Shown piece by piece: positions 47,801-57,955 of a stretch of DNA of 64,000 bases; position 1 is the stretch's first letter, and each line of letters begins with the position of its first letter. The stretch lies in assembly GCF_937616625.2 (NCBI RefSeq), contig NC_065572.1, positions 250,501 to 314,500 of the forward strand, read 5' to 3'. Below the pieces are notes generated by a model that saw only the letters and a list, made by a program, of their open reading frames with translations, was not told where the DNA came from and searched no databases. Source of the DNA: Mercurialis annua. Taxonomy: Eukaryota; Streptophyta; Magnoliopsida; Malpighiales; Euphorbiaceae. A program made the position numbers and the translations under genes.

Positions 47801-49508
47801 GACAGTCGTAGAGAACGACAAGGGAGAACAGATCTCTACTCGCACAGTTACTGGGTGGCGAGTGTGCATTGACTACAGGAAGCTGAATGCCGAGACTAGG
47901 AAGGATCACTTCCCACTTCCTTTTATTGATCAGATGCTAGAGCGAGTGGCAGGACATGCGTTTTACTGTTTTCTGGATGGTTACTCTGGGTACAATCAGA
48001 TCATTATCTTCCCAGAGGACCAAGAGAAGACTACCTTTACTTGTCCATATGGCACTTTCGCCTACCGCCGCATGCCGTTCGGTCTTTGCAATGCGCCTGC
48101 TACGTTTCAGAGGTGCATGACGTCGATCTTCAATGACATGATCGAAGACATCATGGAAGTGTTCATGGACGACTTTTCAGTCTTTGGAGACTCCTTTGAG
48201 CGTTGTCTTCGAAATTTAGATCGAGTCCTGCAGAGATGCGAAGACACGAATCTGGTGCTGAACTGGGAAAAATGCCACTTCATGGTGGAAGAGGGCATTG
48301 TTTTGGGGCACAAGATATCTAGAGAAGGTATTGAGGTTGACAGAGCAAAGACAGAGGTGATTGAGAAGCTTCCACCTCCAGTCACAGTGAAGGGAGTCCG
48401 TGCCTTTCTCGGGCACGCAGGTTTTTATCGCAGATTCATAAAGGACTTTTCTTCCATAGCGCGTCCTTTGACTAACCTACTTGTCAAGGATGCGCCTTTT
48501 TTGTTTACTGATGCTTGTTTAGCTTCTTTTCTCAGGTTAAAGGAAGCATTGGTTACTGCCCCAGTCATATCTAGTCCGGATTGGGATCTGCCTTTTGAGA
48601 TCATGTGCGATGCAAGCGATCAGGCGTTGGGAAGCATACTGGGGCAGAGGAAGGACAAGAAGCTTCATGTCGTCTATTATGCGAGTCGTACTCTAACAGG
48701 CGCGCAGCTGAACTACACTACCACGGAGAAGGAGATGCTAGCTGTAGTGTTTTCACTGGACAAATTTAGGCAGTATCTACTTGGCTCAAAGGTTATCATT
48801 TATACTGATCATGCTGCGCTGCGATACCTTTTTGCCAAGCAAGATGCCAAGCCTAGATTGATTCGGTGGGTATTGCTTTTACAAGAGTTTGACTTGGAGA
48901 TCAGAGACAAGAAAGGGACAGAGAATGTGGTGGCAGATCACTTGTCACGGTTAGAGGTGCCCGAGCCGGTGATAGAAGGTGAAGTCATCAATGAACGGTT
49001 TCCTGATGAGGCACTTATGCTCATTAAGGAGACGATGAATCCATGGTATGCAGACTTCGCCAACTATCTCTCAGCTGACATTATGCCCCCTGACATGAGC
49101 AGTCACCAGCGCAAGAAATTTCTCTCTGATGTTAAGCGTTATCTGTGGGATGAGCCGTATCTATTCCGAGTTTGTGCAGATGAGATGATCCGGAGATGTG
49201 TCGCAGAGGAAGAAATGTTGGCTATTATGACTCAGTGCCATTCTTCAGATTATGGGGGTCACTATGCTTCAGGAAGGACAGCAGCACGGGTATTGGAAAG
49301 TGGCTTTTACTGGCCTACATTGTATAGAGATGTGAGAGACTTTGTGCAGCACTGTGACAGATGCCAGCGGACAGGCAATATTTCTAGGCGCGATGAGATG
49401 CCTCTCTCTTCCATTCAGGCCACGAAGGCTGTGATGCTGAAGTGGAGGTGGAACCGTAGTACTGAGTCGGCCCATAGTACTCCCCCCGTCTGTCTGAAGT
49501 GGCTGTAG
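44874..49508 (+). CDS. Athila gag-pol polyprotein, broken in integrase
   Basis: One open frame of 1544 codons from ATG 44874. Gag core at about residues 110-260, a CCHC knuckle CEVCGEHGHMSNEC at about 345, a Pro-rich linker, protease with LCDLGASINLMPLSLF at about 674 (DLG for the usual DTG/DSG), reverse transcriptase from about 914 with the FMDD catalytic motif at about 1095, RNase H from about 1240 (MCDASDQALGSIL), and the integrase zinc finger (H-H-C-C, ending HCDRCQRTGN) at about 1453-1495. The DDE catalytic core is missing. The last 30 or so codons are antisense PMD sequence read through the break. No stop or frameshift occurs in over 4.5 kb, so the insertion is young, but the copy cannot integrate by itself. 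Confidence 0.88.
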   Translation: MHNTRRKGLPLEPFQQDLTTFERSVRKATHSTQRNLNMENENDAPPGFNNAGDNRVIPQNQNQQNPQNAQGQNNEGPRVKTLMEIFQPNVGSNTHGYFAHPVPTTHYEIKTSVIQLLKDNCQFYGLPREDPNAHLANFLEVCSTFKMNNMTDDEVWLRLFPFSLRDKAKQWLHALPSAGINTWSDLAKAFLHKYFSMAKTAKLTRDIMLYQQLDGESVHEAWERYKEMQRQVPHHNITRENLIQTFYNGATELGRSTIDAGAGGSLMRKTADEAFDLLDEMAVNGCFWPSERAKAPAQRGVMSVTADSAMEALKSKTAALQNQVDFLTRQAAGVNINSVAAIQSNCEVCGEHGHMSNECSVWGQPNNEQVNFVGGQRQGNDPYASTYNPGWRNHPNFSWKDNGGNANNQAGPSFQGGQRPQHNQGNYQNQGNFQNQGNFQHQNNRPQHPPGFQQREQGESLHSKFDKLMEMMMKKDAETQQTFKNHAATIHNLEVQNQQMAKALQSRSQGGLPSTTEENPREHLKAIELRSGKALDDPYAGRATVEAEKEQCEGGEPEKVVAKPPPPPPFVPKVPFPHRVKKPQDTWKFHKFLETFKKLQINISLADALREMPHYAKFLKEIITNKRSWDAEGPVPMTENCSSIILSSLPTKLKDPGSFTIPCTIGNMQSVNCLCDLGASINLMPLSLFRSMFGDQQVQATPMMLQLADHSLKKPHGIVEDVLVKVNKFIFPVDFVVLDYAADKECPMILGRPFMNTGRALIDVHDGKLTLRIGDESVEFDMRKITRHPNSGGECMRVDMVDELVEEQLVENNAILQSMPNEREEYLEEPVLEPLLKSKHITPPSSEKPPKVELKTLPAHLRYAFLGADGTLPIIISNKLTKKQEQRVIDVVKGRILAIGWQISDIRGISPSVVMHRIHLEDESKASAQRQRRLNPNMKEVVHKEIVKLLDAGIIYPISDSSWVSPIQCVPKKGGMTVVENDKGEQISTRTVTGWRVCIDYRKLNAETRKDHFPLPFIDQMLERVAGHAFYCFLDGYSGYNQIIIFPEDQEKTTFTCPYGTFAYRRMPFGLCNAPATFQRCMTSIFNDMIEDIMEVFMDDFSVFGDSFERCLRNLDRVLQRCEDTNLVLNWEKCHFMVEEGIVLGHKISREGIEVDRAKTEVIEKLPPPVTVKGVRAFLGHAGFYRRFIKDFSSIARPLTNLLVKDAPFLFTDACLASFLRLKEALVTAPVISSPDWDLPFEIMCDASDQALGSILGQRKDKKLHVVYYASRTLTGAQLNYTTTEKEMLAVVFSLDKFRQYLLGSKVIIYTDHAALRYLFAKQDAKPRLIRWVLLLQEFDLEIRDKKGTENVVADHLSRLEVPEPVIEGEVINERFPDEALMLIKETMNPWYADFANYLSADIMPPDMSSHQRKKFLSDVKRYLWDEPYLFRVCADEMIRRCVAEEEMLAIMTQCHSSDYGGHYASGRTAARVLESGFYWPTLYRDVRDFVQHCDRCQRTGNISRRDEMPLSSIQATKAVMLKWRWNRSTESAHSTPPVCLKWL

Positions 49509-51228
49509 GATCGAAGTGGTAGTAGACCGGTTGGGGGATAGGGTCGTCCGGGCGCTCGCGAGGCTGGGGGGCTCTAGGCTGCCGTCTACGCGCTCCCCTG
49601 ATGTGAGCCAGATCGATGTTCAGGGGAGGAAGAGGAGGTAGTACGTAAGACGGAACTGCTGGCTCTGGTGGGGGGCAGTGTGACGTCACGGCGCTCCTCT
49701 CCGTAAGCTAATTGGGAACTGCGTGCAGCAGTCCCAATCCTAGACGCACGCGCCTCTCTCTGAAGGGCGATCATCTCGAAAGTGTCGCGCTGTTTACATC
49801 AAACAAACAAATTGTCAGTGTATACAATAATAAGAGAAATTTAATAATAAAATAAATACATATATTCTGTCCGGCCGTTGCGCCCTCATGGGTAATCCAA
49901 CGCCGGCTGCGGCTCCGAAGCCACTCGATATACGCTGAATGGTAGTGAGGTGGACGCTGGAGCTGGTAGCCCTGAACAACGTAAGCTGCTCTGTTGTTCC
50001 AAATCTGGATGTAATCTGAGAGCAGTTCATCAAAGTTGTAGTTCCCCTGATACTGGATGTTATGAAGGAGCCGATCTTGCATAGCAGGTAGGGGAATAGG
50101 CTGTTGTAAGCCGAACTGCTGCAGAACTCTATCCGGCTGGTGCCACTCGACGATGTAATAGTAGATCAGTGGCGCTCGGGCACGCCAAATATGTTGCCCT
50201 GTCAGGTAGATCTGTGGGATGGACTGAAGAACGTCGTCGGAGTATGGCTGCCAAATGATCTGTGTACGTAAATTAAAAAGTTAGTTAACATTTGTCCTTA
50301 CATTAGTTCAATTGAAAAAAATTTAAAACTTACATCGTCGTAACGCAGCCCGTCCAATAGAAGTCTGAAGTGACAAACTGAGTATCTGGGAACTCGTCAT
50401 GTCCCCCGCTCCCGCTGTCTGAGACCCCCCCATCTGCACACATTATTAAATCATATTACAAGTGTAGCGAAAAACCAAAATAAAGATAACTTCATACGAA
50501 AAGTGTACATGTCACCCAAAGGTAACCCCCCGTGACACCAAAGTCGGCCAAACGGGGCCGCAATGGCCTAAGACGCTCGTAAACCAGAGCTGTAGAATCC
50601 ACACAGAGCCCCCGATGTTTTGTCTGTTCGCCGAAGCAGAGGCGCAGAGGCATATCTCGTGGTACAAATAGGCCAGAACCGCCGAACCCCAGCTGATATC
50701 GCGCAAACGGCCTAAATCCGCCAGATGCAGAAGAATCCTCACCCCATTCCTGATGCGAGAATCTATCTCGTGAAATGGAGTAAGTCTGGCGCTCGATCGT
50801 GACCCTAGGGAAGACTCGCCGTCCTGAAAAGGTAAAAATTATATAAAAATTAGGACTCAGATCTTGGAAAAAGCAAATATAAAGTATTGTGTTAATAACA
50901 AAACAAGATGTTACCTGGTTATCCCAAATAACCGAGGATCTGTGATCGTCCTGCATGGTCAGAACGTCTGGCACCAGCGGCCCATGAGTGTAGTAGTCCC
51001 GGCGTTTAGCCATAGCTGAAATAACAAATACATACAACAGTTATTAAAAATTACAACACACATTCATAAGAATAATAAATTAGTAAATGAGATTCATAAG
51101 AATTACTAAAATGAGATTCATAAGAATAATACATTACTAAAGTAACATTCATTAAAACAATAACAGTCATAACAAATACAATAACAGTCATAACTACTTC
51201 CTCTCTATTACACGACAACAGTCATAAT

Positions 51229-53718
51229 CTACTCATCTCGGATAGGATTGGTACAATCATTTGCATTGTGACCCCTGTTACAACATCTACTACACCAGTT
51301 AGGACTCTGATCTTCCCTGTATTCTTGATCCATCTCGTTCCTGAAGCGCTGGTTAACTGGAAGCCCCCTTTTTCGACGCTATTCAGGGTTTGGAATGAAG
51401 TGGGGTTCGCCTACGCCGGACTTCCTCCAGTATGTGCGGGCACATAACACTTTAAATGGAGTGTTCCAGCATTGAATAGCAAACTTGGTATGATAATGCC
51501 AATGCACAAACTCAAGAGGGTTCAGCTTCTCCTTCGCACAAACGGCCATAGCATGAGAGCAGAGCAACTTAAATTGCTGGAATTTACCGCACGTGCATTT
51601 CTTATTCTGAAGGTTTACCGTATGGGTATTTCCTCCTCTCCCATTGGAGTGGTTCTTCCTAGTTTCCACTTTGCATGTCATCGTAGAACGGTCGTACGTC
51701 TGGCTGGTATGGAAACGGGTCTTCTCCCCCCTCTGCTTCAGTAGTTGGATGCATATTGGAGTGTAGTGAACGTTTGTGGCAATCAACTCCTCATACGTCT
51801 TCCAACGCGCGTCGAACATTTTAACCATCCGATCAAAAATTGCCTCAAGCATTGATGTGATCGGAAGCCCCCTTATATTCTTCAGCGCCGCGTTGACAGA
51901 CTCAGCATAGTTAGTTGTCATCACATTGTGGCGTTGCCCTTTTTTGTCATACACCCTTGTCCACTTTTCTTTAGGCCGCTTTTCTTTCTTAGTCAGTCAT
52001 GCATACGCTTCTGGTCTTCTAATCTTGATCGCGTCCATGTAGCGAGTATACTTCTTCTTCTGATATGCTCGGCCTAAAACACAAACCATAATATTAGCGC
52101 ATAATAATAACCTATGTTGTCAACATAATCACTCGTAAAAAATCATTACCTGCTTTCTCCGCCAGCTTTTTCAAAACCTTGTTCCTAAACTTGGTCTGAA
52201 AATTACTACAGAAATGTCTGATGCAAAACTTGTGAGCGACTTCGGCCCATTCAGGACGCTTCAGAACCAAAAATATTCCAGCGTGCCGATCAAATATAAT
52301 GGCCACCTTCCTTTCACAAATCACTTGCTCACGCAAATGTTCAAAAAAGTACTCATAACTGGCAGTACTTTCAGATTCAACAAGTGCAAATGCCAGTGGC
52401 ATGATGTGACTGTTCCCATCGATTGTCGACGCGGTCAACAAGATCATTTTGTATTTGCCATACAAATGAGTACCGTCGACGAACAAAACTGACTTGCAAA
52501 AACAAAACCCATCAATGGTCGGTTTGAAAGTCCAGCGCCCACATATCACAAGTTCAATAATATTAGAATTATTACTTGAAGCAACTCGTTCTATAATAAA
52601 TTAGAGTTATTACGTATACCTTCTGCATGCCAGAAAGATCCAGGGCTGACATGCATCATCTCGTTCATGAACTTGTGAACCATAGAAAATGATTCATACC
52701 AGCCACCGTAAACATCAGCTATTGCCTTTTCCTTTGCATTCCAGGTTCGTTTATACGGAGGCCTAACTCCATATTGTTGCCAAATTCCAGCTTTGAGGGT
52801 ATCAATCCGTATGTCACGTTGCAGCTTTACTTGACCCTTGATATAGTCTGCGATCGGACCAGACCCAAAATTCCGATGGTTTGGATCAGGTAACAGCTGA
52901 TTGCACGTGTGCGGGCCAATATATTTTGTCAACGTCCACGTCTGAGTTGATTGCAGAAGTGTAGCGTGCAACCACCATTTGCAGACAGGGTTGTGCCTAC
53001 AAACCAACACTATTGTGGAGTTGGTAGTCCAGCGACCCTTGTACTCCCTTCCCACCCCGACCGAATAAGAAGTCGCACAAGTTCGGACGGCATCGCGATT
53101 TGGGAAGACCATCCCTACTCGGAATTCCATCTCAGGATCTCACATAATCTTTTCATCAGCCTCCGGGGCAACGTCAAAGTCGCAAAGATCCGCCCTTCTT
53201 ACATGCTCAGGAAGTTGCGACTGATATTGTGAATCTGCTCCTAAGTCTTCCTCGACATCCTCTTCGTTGTTGTCATAGAAATCCTCTTCTTCCTCTTCTT
53301 CCTCTTCATCACTACCCCTCTCAGACCCGCTGGAATCACCTAAAACCAACTAGTCCAATAAAGTCTCGTTGCGAACCGCAGCCTCGTATTCCACGTACAT
53401 TTCCAAAATATCCAGTTGCGGATACTGCACGACCTCGTTCAAAATTCCAAACACATGCTCGTTATTCTCCACAGAAAACAACGAGTACGAGCGTATCGCA
53501 CCCCCAGCTATTCTTGGAAGCCGGAAGTAGATTTTTGAAATTTCTACTTCCCCGTCGGTAGAAACTGCTCTTCTACAAATATTTTATAATTCTTCAAAAC
53601 TCATTCTCTCGCTAAGCGCCATATTAACCGGACGACCCCCATGATATTCTATTCCACACAGAGAACTCACAATACGGCCATCACACCATATCAACAAAGA
53701 TATATTTGGACTCGTCAT
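51229..53718 (-). pseudogene. Inner MULE transposase (MuDR-type), five in-frame stops
   Basis: Exons 52620-53718, 52150-52590 and 51229-52073 total 795 codons in one unbroken frame. Parts in order: N-terminal region (MTSPNISLLIWCDGRI), acidic run (about 130-160), MuDR DNA-binding domain (FRVGMVFPNRDAVRTCAT), MULE core with first Asp in LFVDGTHLYGKYK and second in IIFDRHAGI, a Glu in PEAYA as likely third, TTNYAESVNAALKNIRGLP, a SWIM finger CTCGKFQQFKLLCSHAMAVC and a C-terminal CCHC knuckle CSRCCNRGHNANDC. Stops: TAA 53584-53586, TAG 53350-53352, TGA 53140-53142, TGA 51997-51999 and TAG 51379-51381. No frameshift is present. Its PMD partner starts 215 bases downstream. Confidence 0.88.
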
Positions 53719-54334
53719 TTCTAATTAATAAACAGCAAATATATCACTGTTACATTTAAAATGCGAATCTTAAATTTATAGCATGAACATATCAATTGCA
53801 ATTACTGTTACTTTATTTCTAATATTTTTTTTAAATAAAAATAAATTAAACATATTTTAATATAATTGTATGAAATTTCTAATTATACATTTCCTTATTA
53901 CATGAAATTTCTAATTATACATGTTCTAATAATATCCTAATATAATTATATTAAACATATCCTAATTTTTTTATATTATACATGTATTTCTAAATTACAA
54001 TTAAAGTCTAATATTTTGCTATATTAAAATTAATTTTATAACAATTTTACATATTATTAAATTTCTAATATTTATTAACACTAAAATTATTTAAAGCAAT
54101 AATTAAAAAAAGTACACGTACTAACCTCTTGTAGTCCTTTAAAATAATTAGTATCGAATAAAAAATATAACATTTCACGAAGAGATCCGTTTAGCTCCGA
54201 AATATAACTTCATCCAACTTTTTTCTGAAATATAACTTCTTCAAAATATAACGCCTCGAAACTATTTTTTTTTCTGCCCTATGCTCTCATTTTTTACTCC
54301 CTTTAAATTATATTGGAATTTTTTTTAATTAAGT
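53719..54334. other. AT-rich subterminal region of the inner MULE
   Basis: Upstream of the transposase; repeated ACATGAAATTTCTAATTATAC (about 53860-53930). Promoter elements not resolved. Confidence 0.4.
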
Positions 54335-54623
54335 AAAAAGGGTTTGAACCCTTTTTATAGGCAACCGTGGGGAGCTGGTCTCCCAGCGGTTTTAAATGCG
54401 TTCCGCATTTCTTGAATGCGGAACGCATTTAATTTACCGTTGGGAGACCAGCTCCCAACGGTAATATTGCAATGTTCCGTATTTCTAGAATGCGGAACCC
54501 CACATGTTCCGTATTTCTAGAATGCGGAACATGTGGGTCCTGACACTCTTTTGGAATTAATTCCAAAAGAGGCACATGACTGGAATTTTGGGTGCCTATG
54601 AGGCACCCAAATATCAAAAACCC
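54335..54623. repeat. Palindrome array at the right end of the inner MULE
   Basis: AAAAAGGGTT/AACCCTTTTT (54335-54356); a nested stem in which GGGAGCTGGTCTCCCAGCGGT and ACCGTTGGGAGACCAGCTCC flank a TTCCGCATT/AATGCGGAA palindrome (about 54366-54463); two more TTCCGTATTTCTAGAATGCGGAA (about 54475 and 54506); CTCTTTTGGAATT/AATTCCAAAAGAG; TTGGGTGCCT/AGGCACCCAA. The outermost part matches the left array; the inner part differs. Confidence 0.88.
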
Positions 54624-55693
54624 ACTGCCGCTAGATCCTCTAAAAGTGGAAGAATCCGCAACGAAGTCTTTCCACTAGCGAGGTCAGTGAAGCACAACCC
54701 TGTGATAGCGAGCAACAGCTACGCCCGTGTATACCGACAAACAAGCTCGTCAGGGGCCTGGTCTGCTAAGCGACTAATGTGGGGGAAACTCTGTAGGATT
54801 CAAGATGTCCGGACTGAGGAATTTGCCCTTTTAACAGGATATGTGCTCGCGGGAATCTCCAAAACCCTCTCTGCCACTGCAGCCCAATCATGTACAATAC
54901 CCCCTGTAACTGCATGACCGTCTACTAGTAGTCCGGTCTGAACGGTCACGTCCTCTAGGGTAACCGTGCACTCTCCGCCGGGTAAGTGAAAAGTGTGGGT
55001 CTCCGGTCTCCACCTCTCCACTAGGGCTGTGATCAGCTGCATGTCAACGCTGTAGTGACGCATAGCAAAACAGCCTGCAAATCCAGTAGGCTGGATCATC
55101 GACCGAATACGCTGGTCCAGCTTAGCGAACGGTAAAACGGAGCTCCTTCTAGTCGTACAACTACTGCGGGACTGAAATCCCTCGTCAGAGCCCTGGAAAA
55201 AATAAACATGGAAAAAATAAACCATTAAGTAAGTTCGAAATTTAAATTAAGTTGCAAACGTAACTATTGAAAAAAAAATATTACCGTGCCATCCCAGACA
55301 TCCTGAGATATGTGATCATGCTGTAAATGTAGGAGCGCCGGTGTTTCGGGGCCCGGCTGCATGTGATCGTGAGCAGCTGCCATGGCTGCAATTTTTTCAA
55401 TATAAATTATTAAATAATTAATTTATAATAATATCAACCAATTAATTTACAAACATGTCAAATAATTAATTTACAAACATATCAAATAATTAATTTATAA
55501 TAATATCAAACAATTAATTTACAAACCTATCAAACAATTAATTTATAATAATATCAAACAATTAATTAAAAATAACTTCACTATAAAAAAAAGGCAACAT
55601 TCCACAAACACAATAGATAACATCATTTTCAATAGAACACAAACGAAATTATACATCCTTAGTACATGATAAATGGAAGCACAAATCCTCACA

Positions 55694-57955
55694 TCACTGA
55701 ATATTCAAAGGACAAAACCTAAGGTTATGGTCATATGTAAGACCTTTTCTACAGTAGTTGCTAGTTGGCCTGTCTCTAAATGTCTGGTCCATTTCATTCC
55801 GACGCCTACTCTCAACCGGCCTGCCCTTCTTTCTCATCCACTGTCTGTTAGGAACAAATGGAATTTCAGTGGAATTGATCCAATACTTTCGATTTCGTAA
55901 GGGTTCAAATGAAACAGAGCTCCACGCTAAGATTCCATACTCGCATTTGTAATACCATGAAATGTAGTCACGGTAGTTCTCTCCGTATTGACTGACTCAG
56001 CATAGTTAGTTGTCACCACAACATGCCGCATTCCAGTCGTGTCGCCGCTCATGCTCCATTTTGTAACGTCAAGGCGGTCAAAATAACTATAACCCTCAGG
56101 TGAATCCGCCTCTATCAATGACATGTACCGAACTCTTTTATACTCTTGGTATGCGCGGCCTACACGTTGATTAAACCGTCAGTATTTTCCCAACAACCAA
56201 AAATTTATTTATTATAATTAATGACAAGAAAATTACCAGCTTTTTCAGCAAATTTTTCGAGATTTTTTTTTTGAAGGCATTGTGAAAGTTGCTCACTAGG
56301 TGTCTAATGCACCACTTGTGGGTATCACCCGCCCACTCAGGCCCCTCCATTGCACTCATAATACCGGAGCCGCGATCAGATACAATGCACACCTTTCGCT
56401 CACCCAAAACATACCTCTTCAACATTCTCATAAAATACCTTCAGGATGCAGCAGTTTCCGACTTCACAATGGCAAAAGCTATCGGCATGATGTGGTTGTT
56501 CCCTTCAATTGCAGATGCAATCAGCAAAGTCATTTTGTATTTTCCATATGTGTGGGTGTCGTCGATGTACACAACAGGCTTGCAATACTGAAAACCCTTC
56601 ACCACTGGCTCGTACGTCCAAAACATATGCTCGAAAGTTCTGAATCCTGGATTGTTTTCAATGGGTGTACTTGTCCATACACCGTTATTCGTAATTATTA
56701 AATCATTACCATTAATATTTTTAAATAGTTGAAATTTTAAAAAATTTACCTGCAGCATGCCACACTGTCCTGGGATTAGCAACAGTGACATTCGTCATAA
56801 AATTGCAAATCTCGCCGAAAGAGTCGTCTCATTCTCCGAACATGTTTACAATGGCCTTTTCCTTGACATACCAAGTTTTTTGTATCCAGGCATAACTCGC
56901 AGACTTTGGAAAATCCCCGCTCGAAGCGTTTTAATCCTTATGTCACGTTGCAGTCTCAATTGCGTGTTGATGTGTTCAGCTATCTGTCGCGCTCTTAAAT
57001 TGCGATGGTCTTGGTTCATTGCATGGCCGCTGCATTGGTGGGGGCCATCATATCTTGTTATCATCCAATCTGCCTCGCCTTTTAGAAGCGACGCATGCAA
57101 CCTCCAATTGCAAGTGTCATTGTTCACACACACACAAGCACTATTGTTTTACTGGTTGTTCGACTACTCTTGTATTCTTTATTAGCTGCAGTATGATAAC
57201 TCGTCGCACATGTCTGGACAGCATACCTCGAACTAAAAACCATCCCCAGTTCAAACTCTTTGCCAGCTTCCCATATTGCATTTTTTTCAGGCCACAGATT
57301 CATATTGACACGCATCTCGTCAACATTCTGATGCGTATACTCATAAGGAAGGCATGACTGAAAATGATCTGCATTTTATTCCGACTCACCACCGACATTA
57401 GCACCATGAGTGCCATCTCCATTCTCACCACCGATGTCATCATCATCATCATCATCATCCTCGTTGTCATCAGCAACAACCCTTCTTCTTCCTCCTCTTC
57501 ATCACTAAAATCATCATCATTGTCAACATCCGCACAGTCCTCTACATCCGCACAGTCCTCTACATCCGCTATTTTAGAATCCCCAAACTGTGCACGTATA
57601 CTTGAGATAGCAGGTTGTACACAATGTAAAATTCAAGTACCCTCATTTGTGGCGTCCGCAAAATATTACGCCACATTGCTTCCATGTGAACATCTGTCTC
57701 TATAGGAAAACCATCATATTTCTGAAATCTTCCACGTTCATCGAACCGGGGCACTCGTAGGTAAATCTTCACTATCTCATCAGTATCGTTCAGCCCAATT
57801 GCCCTTCTAATTACGACTTGTAGTTGTACAAAATTCACTACAATCGTCAACTCAACCAGTTCTGATTTACCAGAGACATAATCAACTCCACCCGGAGTCG
57901 TTAATATTGTACCGTCCCAATAAATTTTTAGGGTTGGCAGCCCATTTATCGTCAT
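55694..57955 (-). pseudogene. Outer MULE transposase (MuDR-type), heavily decayed
   Basis: Starts MTINGLPTLKIYWDGTIL, homologous to the inner transposase, then an acidic Asp run (a frameshift in GAT repeats near 57440), the DNA-binding domain (FELGMVFSSRYAVQTCATSY), a frameshift by GT gain in a (GT)n run near 57125, another in an A run near 56885, and TGA stops at the expected Trp codons near 56828 and 56448. First Asp lies in YIDDTHTYGKYK, second in VSDRGSGI. At about 55980 an internal deletion after TTNYAESVN removes the SWIM finger; the tail SFEPLRNRKYW...RRRNEMDQTF and a knuckle-like CRKGLTYDHNLRFC remains to the stop at 55694. Intron sites match those of the inner gene. Confidence 0.85.

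Larger units (their letters stand above)
43234..49416 (+). mobile_element. Athila-type Ty3/gypsy retrotransposon, 3'-truncated
   Basis: It has a 5' LTR (43234-44734), a primer-binding site (44741-44758) and gag-pol, but breaks off in integrase near 49416, where inner-PMD sequence resumes; there is no 3' LTR. It sits in the opposite orientation to the PMD gene it disrupts. No second copy of the 5 bases left of the LTR (GAGGC) is seen at the right border, so the 3' loss probably took some flank with it. Confidence 0.88.
42491..51013 (-). pseudogene. Inner PMD gene, deleted, frameshifted and split by Athila
   Basis: Exons: 50915-51013 (MAKRRDYYTHGPLVPDVLTM), 50509-50823, 50334-50433, about 49866-50259, about 49440-49789, then beyond the retrotransposon a stub (43212-43233) and 42491-43119. 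Exon 1 is 99 nt, as in the outer PMD gene, and exon borders agree. Exon 2 has WGSAVLAYLYHEICLCAS but lacks the middle of the domain (from the LITALVERW to the TLEDV region), a deletion of well over 100 codons, and has a one-base shift after ILQLW. The exon 4 donor appears lost (CAG/AA instead of GT). The tail ends SITDSSRHRRETHG...RRYQD. It cannot make a full protein. Confidence 0.75.
41786..54623 (-). mobile_element. Inner Mutator-like element with transposase and PMD gene
   Basis: Ends are inverted copies beginning GGGTTTTTGATATTTGGGTG on both sides; similarity continues through AGGCACCCAAAATTCCAG, GTGCCTCTTT, GGAATTAATTCC and the first TTCCGCAT palindromes, some 120 bases. The 9-base duplication ACTGCCGCT is perfect (41777-41785 and 54624-54632). 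Inside, on the minus strand, are a transposase (51229-53718) and a PMD gene (51013 down to 42491), the same order as in the outer element. Nested in the PMD gene is an Athila fragment (43234 to about 49416). Subterminal AT-rich blocks (42165-42490, 53720-54330) separate the genes from the palindrome arrays. Confidence 0.92.
39942..55383 (-). pseudogene. Outer PMD (plant mobile domain) gene, split by the inner MULE
   Basis: Exons: 55285-55383 (MAAAHDHMQPGPETPALL...), exon 2 split into 54633-55192 and 41579-41785, then 41386-41473, 40896-41291 and 39942-40797. Exon 2 has PTGFAGCFAMRHYSVDMQLI, LITALVERWRPETHTFHLP, TLEDVTVQTGLLVDG and, after the insertion, RTYSWGSATLAYLYHELCL; these are core PMD (MAIN/MAIL-like) motifs. 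LLEDLAAV on the right side joins RTYSWGS on the left in frame once the inner MULE and one duplication copy are removed. A frameshift lies in exon 2 (after about 54830). The Pro/Ser/Gln-rich tail ends in an acidic run and a basic stretch. PMD proteins in hosts act in silencing; the role in a transposon is unknown. Confidence 0.8.
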
